64,000 nt of DNA. It comes from Parelaphostrongylus tenuis. Its lineage: Eukaryota; Nematoda; Chromadorea; Rhabditida; Metastrongylidae. Location: assembly GCA_019055375.1 (NCBI GenBank), contig JAHQIW010007220.1:1-64000 (forward strand), given 5' to 3'. Position 1 is the stretch's first letter. Every line of letters starts with the position of its first letter. The translations under genes were made by a program, and so were the position numbers. The notes beneath the pieces are model-generated. The model searched no databases, had not been told where the DNA came from, and saw only the letters and a program-made list of their open reading frames with translations. This document shows, one piece after another, positions 58,305-64,000 of the stretch.

Positions 58305-59472
58305 CTACAAAAAGACTCCAAATACGTCCATGTTGCCATGAATTCGGATATAAATTATGATTATGGTCTCTTTGCTGGTTTCCTGAACCTGAACTTCCTG
58401 ATTGCTTTCAGCAGCGACCTGAAGCCATTATCACATAATTAAAATTTGAACTGAAATCAAAATTAAAGATTACAATGAAGACTAGAAAGCTCGACCTACC
58501 TCTCGATCTGCCTTGCAGCCCAAATGAACTGCAGCATTGCGTGCTGCACATGTGGAGTGTGATCTACAGATCAAACAATGACTGTGATACTTAAGATCTC
58601 CTCTACATTTCATATGCTTCGACATCACGCCTTCATGTTAGGAAATCAACTGATCATCGCGTCAGCAGCTATTTACGTGGGCGCCTCCGCTAACCGGTCT
58701 CGAGTGGCCAACGGTCACCGTCTCACACATGGCAATTCAACCGCAGCATAAACCACATGAGAATTTTTGATGAAAATCAGAGATCTCTCCGACGCTCCAG
58801 AATATTTTCTACATGTCCATGTGCTTTCCGGAAAAAAGTTGTTGAAAGTAATTTATCGCGTTTCAAAGATTGACAAGCTCACAACAAAATATAAATCACA
58901 GCTCAGTCGGCCAGAAAACTTTGATTCCATCAAAAGTAATCTAAAAACATCGCCACCTAAATCGACAATGGAGAGTACATCTGGACATTGGCGACATATA
59001 AACGGAAGGTCGCAACAATGACACATTTTCACCTGCAATCATTTTACGTCGCATAAACTCAGCCAAGTAAGACTCCAAAAAATGACGTACGTGCGGACAC
59101 TCGGTGCCGTCTATCGCACCATTTTGCAGATCCCCAAATCCTGTCGACCACTTCGTTATAGCGTCCCGATCAGCTCTTACAGCCAAACCTTCTAGCATGG
59201 TTTCCCAGTTCTCTTACCCCAAGACTTCCCCGGCTTTCTCTCTAGGCATGGCAACGCTAGAAGGTAAACGCTCGAGTAAAAGCAAACAACTTAGCAAGTT
59301 GCCGTTGTAATGGAGAGATAAAACTCACATCGCAATCGATGGAACTATATGTTCTCAATTTTGCACAAAGACACAACGGTTTTGACCTACCCGGTGGATA
59401 TGTTTGTCTACACATTTGGCACAAGTTCTCAAAATATCTTCGTTTAGAATGTGCAAGAGATTTTGAGTTTCA
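58305..59472 (-). CDS. Cys/His-rich (probable zinc-binding) protein, unidentified
   Basis: Exons from high to low: 59472-59391 (ETQNLLHILNEDILRTCAKC...), 59175-59091 (ADRDAITKWSTGFGDLQNG...ECPH), 59032-58957 (VKMCHCCDLPFICRQCPDVL), 58630-58500 (MSKHMKCRGDLKYHSHCLIC...AAVHLGCKADRE), 58418-58305 (VAAESNQEVQ... to stop). Joins among the last four keep phase with GT-AG signals, including a 58-base intron with a strong gtacgt donor. A further exon between the first two (about 59260-59220, ...AMPREKAGEVLG) is likely, but its joins are unresolved. Cys and His pairs (CAKC, CPH, CHCC, CRQC, CLIC) suggest zinc binding; I recognise no named domain. The first exon crosses the palindrome edge, so this is the parental copy. 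Its start codon is not identified. Confidence 0.6.
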
Positions 59473-59959
59473 CTGACGTAGGAGACCTTCTATTCAGAAT
59501 ATTTATTTAGGCATAATTTCTCTAGTAGCATCAACAACCAGCAGCTTTACAGTTTCCTGTATAAAAGTAAACCCTTTTGACATGACTCTTGCTTCTCACA
59601 GTCACATAGAAAGAAGACGTAATTATGCGCAATGCAATTATATTACCTAGAATTTACGATGGCTAGTATATTGTATAGCTAATATAAGATTATCATAATT
59701 CATAAACTTGGCAAAGCAGCCAATACAACGCACTGTGGAAGTATTGGGCTTCGATTGCCAGGGGAGTGTGCGTTTGTGTATCGAGACTGTTAATAAAACT
59801 TGGAGTGTGCTGAAATAATAGAAAACAAGAAGCGTGCGTCACTTACTAGTTTTCCTGAATACGACCGACCCTTCTCGAATGAGACTCTTTAGCAGTCCAT
59901 AAGTTTCATACTCTTCTGTGCATCAAATACAAGTAATAAGAAAGAAAAAAAATCCTGTT
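59473..59959. other. Upstream of the Cys/His-rich gene
   Basis: First exons of the gene may lie here; I cannot place them. Confidence 0.3.
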
Positions 59960-61058
59960 TCAAAAACTTAGTTATTCTATGAGCTATCGATGACCTGGCA
60001 TAGCATGCACTGTGCAACATCTTTTTTTTGGCAAACTATTGACTGTCTTTCGATTTTCAGTCACTTCATAACTTTTGAGTATTATGTACAATAAAGTGTA
60101 TCAAACCTGAAAGACTTATATCATTGAAATTTTTGTATAAATTAATACAATTGACAAAATGCCAACATCACTGTAAAGTTATGGTAAAGGAGCTTTTTAC
60201 AGGAACATAAGCGTTATACGTGCACCATAAATATACTAATATGTATACAAAAGAGTGAATTAGCAAAACATCACAAGAAATCTTGGATTTATTTTCAAAA
60301 CGGTCAAAAATCATAATTAAGTAACAAAATTCGCGCACCGGCAGCGATTTGCGGTTTGCGTTGCAATTAGAACTGCTGGTCTTGTAAGGGTCAATACTGT
60401 GTCATATTATGCGCGACAGAAAGGCATCTACCCCTCTAATTCATGTTCAGCTTCATAGAGCTAATCCATAGCGCTCCCAAACTCTTAAGCGCCAAGATCT
60501 GATGCTCCTGAGCAAAACTTAGAAATTTGTCGCCAAAATCGTTTCGCGCAGAAAGTTTTGCTTTGTTTCTGTTAATCGATATCTTTTCTTACGAATTTTC
60601 TTATAAAAAAGCGCTTATACGCCATCGTTTCCTCGATGTGAATGCTTTATTTGTAAGTCGATTCAGTTCGCAACATCAGAATTAAGCAGGCGCGAACCAA
60701 ATTAAACCAGCAGCGCATGAGGAAACGACGTGCTTCCTGGAAATTCTTCTTTTCTGGGTCTTTCAGCGCACCATCTCTCTATTCGAGATTACGTGCACTT
60801 CATCTCTCTAACCGATTCTCGTTCACTTTGCAACCACAGGATTTGTCACAGCAATTTTTTCGAAACGTTTTGCTCAATTTAAAAGAGTTTGAATCCAATG
60901 TGGCTTTTGACAAGGTCAAAATGCCGACGCGGCAGTGTCTCTTACATATATGTGCTGAATACTATATCCGTTGTTGCCTTGTGATTGACCCAAAACAAAA
61001 ATGTCAAAATTGTTCTAGATTGAATCTACACACTTTGGTAAACTTTCAGGAACCGAAA

Positions 61059-62205
61059 ATGAACATGGCAAGACTATCGATCGATCTATCAATAATTGAG
61101 ATGTTAGCCACAATCACGACAGTGTTAGGATGTGGAGTAATGCCTACAGGACAAAGTAAAACTAGATAGATCATATTTTGCTGCAAACATCACTCTTACA
61201 TAGAAGTTGATACTTACTTACTTAGATGCTTAAATGGTCCGTCTTCACGAGTTGTGTGGACTCCAGCACATATTCCATATGGTATATTGCTGATAGTGCT
61301 TATGGTATTCCTTGGTTTCTGAAGTAACCTTGCAAGGTGTTTTCACGTCTTCAGACGTAGTTCTCAAGGAATGGATTTCGGCGATCAAGCTTTGGTCGGG
61401 CTTTTTACTCACTGATTCACGGATAATGTTGGGCTGAAACCAAAAGCAGAAGTAGGAAAGAAAATTAACCGACCGCTCACGGATGATGTAAAGGCTGAAA
61501 TTTTATAGGAGTTGAACCTCAATAAAATGAATTTCTTTGACTTTCTATCTGGAAAGTTGTCGTAAACTGAAGGTTTAATAAAAAAATCCGACTTCAATAC
61601 AAGAACCGTAAAAATGAGTTTCGGCCCTCACTCAATACATTCATTCAATGTTCAGCTATCTCTGAAAAAACTACAAAACTCCGTTTGAGCTAGCGCCAAG
61701 CCTTTCACAGTCAGCGGGTTCCTTTGTCTGTTGCGATGGCTTACGCAGGAACGACTATTTCTGCTCAAGTACGTGGTATTGCAAGTGACAGAGGAAGAGC
61801 TCAGACATTTGTGCATCGTTTTCTGATGCAAATTGTAAGTCAACACTTTTTGAATCCAATGTATTTTTTCAATTTAAATCAACTTCGAGAAAGACATGGA
61901 ATGCACCAATATTTCGACATTTCATCAACCTCTTAGTACTAATATTACTTTCATTTAGGGTGAAAATAGTTGCAAATCAACTCTTTCTTACGTGTGAAAG
62001 AAATGTGCTCTAATGGTTTCTGATGTTCTCGAAAGCTAAGCTCGCAGCGCACTCCTGCCTGATGCTGTGATCTCGGGCATTTTGAGTCAGCTTACCGTTA
62101 ACTTATGAACCACTGGAAGGCCAGGCAGTTGCTCTTATTTCGATGGAAAAGGGTGAGACTTCAATAATCAACGCCCATCAAAAAGATTCTAGAGAAAATA
62201 TAACA
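61059..62205 (+). pseudogene. Secreted-family gene copy A2, inactivated
   Basis: Sister of copy A1. Exon 1 (61059-61150, ...TTVLGCGVMPTGQ) is intact here, lacking the A1 stop. Exon 2 (61690-61834) has a one-base deletion after VSGF and is 145 bases against 146 in A1. Exon 3 has lost its acceptor AG (aag to atg near 62015). Exons 4-5 are absent. The two sisters died by different lesions. Confidence 0.83.
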
Positions 62206-62229
62206 GTTACACATATACGGAACTGTGCT

Positions 62230-62490
62230 TGTTATTGCCTATGAGAATGTTCAGAGCATTACCGAGGTTGTTATGTCGGAGCCATACGTACTTTTCGGAG
62301 GTATCGCCCTTTTCATCAGTGATTCACTTCCCCGCACTAAATTCTGTTTCATAGCAGGAATGGAGAGACGCTGTGCATGGCGACGATACATGATACTGTG
62401 TTATCACCATTTTATCCAGTCGATGAATTGCGGCTGGTAGTAAATCTGTATAAATCCATCTAATCGACTGCTTCTAAATCTCGCTATAAA
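62230..62490 (-). repeat. Family-3 hammerhead repeat
   Basis: Copy of 2262-2530. The minus-strand core CUGAUGA and GAAA are both present, but the base after GAAA differs. Confidence 0.55.
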
Positions 62491-63169
62491 TATTTTCGCC
62501 ATAAACAACGTTTCCCCATCTCCGCTACAAAGTATAGCTCAGTATTCAATGAAGAAGGCGATCTCTTCGAAGCGTACTGCTTTGAAGTAATGGTTTGAAC
62601 GTTCTCATGAACTATGTTGAATTTCCTAAACGAATTTCAAAAAACAGTCCATGACATGTTATGTGTTTGTTATTATTCCAAAAAAAAGAGTAACCACTAC
62701 AAATAACTAGAAATTTCTAGACACAAGGAAATCATCAAAATGGATTCCTTGTTTCCTTATAGGAGACCACCATCATCAAAATTAATTTTTCTCAGCATCG
62801 AAATCCACGATATTATACCAAAGACTCGCTGTAGAGTTAAAACAGGTTATTCCAAAAGCAAAACTTTTTCTCTTTTAGTTATCACATCGTACTCTCATGA
62901 ATTAAGCATATTGCTAAAATATCCAGTTCTCGAACTACCGAATGACCACTAATAAATTGGCAAAAAAGCCCTCTTTGAAAAAGGAAGAAATCACGAGTAC
63001 TTAGCATATTATGCAACAGCATTTACGCGATTCTCGATTAAAAGTAAAGGCTTTCTAGACCAGTTGAATGTTTTTTTCTGTTAAAAATACGTTTATAGGA
63101 GTTCATCTAGCGTAGCCTAATTTTTCATAGCGAGAAATTTATTTAGCATCAAAATTCTGGTATAAGAAC

Positions 63170-63330
63170 TTATATATATATACATAAATATATACAAGCA
63201 TATATATACATGTATGTACACGCACATAGAGGTTCATATATACAATTTGTATGTACATATGCATACACATATACACGTACACATGCATATGTACTTATAT
63301 ACATATGTAGGCATGTATATTTGTACATCT
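63170..63330. repeat. Alternating purine-pyrimidine tract
   Basis: Counterpart of 4730-4890. Confidence 0.8.
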
Positions 63331-63359
63331 TGTACAATAAGATAAAATACATCACGTGC

Positions 63360-63626
63360 TTTCGCATCTCCTCCTCTCATGGACGTCCTTGTGATGATTC
63401 ATCTTGACCGATATCGAGAAGGTCTACTGTTCCCGTTAAAGCATTGAACTGTCAAGAAACAAATTTGTTAGCTACACTGCTTTCTACAAATGGTTTCGTT
63501 GCGAAAATAGCAACCTTGAAGACAAATTGTTTTTCTGTCTCGTCATACACAGAATTCACACAACATATTCCTTCCTCTACATCTTTAAGTTTGGTTTGGT
63601 AGCCAGTAAGAGTGGTGCCTATTTCC
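63360..63626 (-). pseudogene. MAD1 3' fragment (exons 17 and 18)
   Basis: Exon 17 (63626-63515, REIGTTLTGYQTKLKDVEEG...) and exon 18 (63448 to about 63360) are open and match the MAD1 copy at 4920-5186. The last exon, which carries HSIPGFLAAVTL in the complete gene, falls in the deleted interval, so this copy cannot encode a normal MAD1 end. The rest of the gene, if any, lies beyond the window. Confidence 0.8.
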
Positions 63627-63669
63627 CTGAAAAAAATGCTAATAACCCTAAAAATAGTCTGATAATGAG

Positions 63670-64000
63670 ACAACATGTTCTAAGCCGTTTGTAAGGTCTG
63701 GAAAGTGCTAAGCAGATGCCTGTTTAGTCCTCCAGAACTGGTCCGTAGTACGGTCTACTTCGGTTCAGTCGATCTCTTGAGGCAATGCTCCTCCATAAAG
63801 TGATCGAGGCCAAATAATAAATCAGCAGATGTCAGGTGACATAATCGCTCGCAACCTGCAGTCTAACAATGAAGAGTTATGTTAGTTCACCAGCCACAAA
63901 CTCGACCGACAGTCACTGCAATGTCAGGGGATTCAGTTACCTGACTTACGCTGATTTATCATTCGGCGTTGATTCCTTTATGAAGGAGTATGGTTTTAAG
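63670..64000. mobile_element. Family-1 hammerhead element, cut by window end
   Basis: Counterpart of 5218-5570. The minus-strand ribozyme region at about 63706-63760 is decayed (the CUGANGA and GAAA positions are changed). Confidence 0.65.

Larger units (their letters stand above)
54957..59409 (-). repeat. Palindrome right arm (4453 bases)
   Basis: Reverse complement of 50030-54482. The right arm looks parental: its gene continues past the edge (exon to 59472), whereas the left arm is cut. Confidence 0.97.
59960..64000. repeat. Long direct repeat, copy 2
   Basis: Matches 1-3181 and then 4726-5570 in the same orientation, with the part between (including the MAD1 last exon) missing. It runs off the window end. 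Confidence 0.9.

Noticed and set aside
1..64000. CRISPR arrays, bacterial operons, phage or plasmid features
   Set aside because: None present; intron-exon structure and repeats show eukaryotic nuclear DNA.

Overview
This window is nuclear DNA of a nematode, most likely a rhabditid/strongylid (hookworm-like) worm. The evidence is AT-rich DNA, genes split into many small exons with introns often of 45-70 bases, recognisable nematode-sized orthologues (MAD1/MDF-1, PET100, an RNF14-type RBR ubiquitin ligase), Penelope-like and mariner remnants, and tRNA-derived SINEs. The species call is inference; the eukaryotic gene structure is seen directly. All the well-supported single-copy genes lie on the minus strand.

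Layout. 1-3181: first copy of a long direct repeat, with a broken copy of a secreted-protein gene. 4559-14094 (-): a nearly complete MAD1 (spindle-checkpoint) gene of about 19 exons, its introns loaded with hammerhead-ribozyme elements, SINEs and a Penelope-like element. 14372-14701 (-): PET100 (cytochrome c oxidase assembly), only 277 bases upstream of the MAD1 start and in the same orientation. 17655-18345 (-): 3' part of an unidentified gene. 20543-25194 (-): RBR ubiquitin ligase, 5' end not found. 27606-30022 (-): an intact five-exon secreted protein of 231 aa, the best copy of a family that has at least five other broken copies in this window. 33-44 kb: a gene-poor repeat field rich in hammerhead elements. 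43.7-45.3 kb (-): another dead family copy. 50030-59409: a 9.4 kb near-perfect palindrome (two 4453-base arms, 474-base spacer) carrying a Cys/His-rich gene, family fragments, a SINE and a hammerhead element in both arms. 59960-64000: second copy of the long direct repeat, ending in a duplicated fragment of the MAD1 3' exons.

The most notable content is a set of small repetitive elements that carry hammerhead self-cleaving ribozymes. I distinguish four kinds: (1) an element with a period of about 285 bases, (2) one of about 318 bases, (3) a third family with very short stem III, and (4) the 3' end of a Penelope-like element. Families 1 and 2 are flanked by direct repeats exactly one monomer apart and often sit as head-to-head inverted pairs with a ribozyme on each strand. 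This is the architecture expected of retrozyme-like elements copied from circular or multimeric RNA; that origin is inference. A second theme is GC-AG introns: three exon joins keep frame and homology only if the donor is GC rather than GT. Exon coordinates below come from reading splice signals and phase by eye, not from transcript data.
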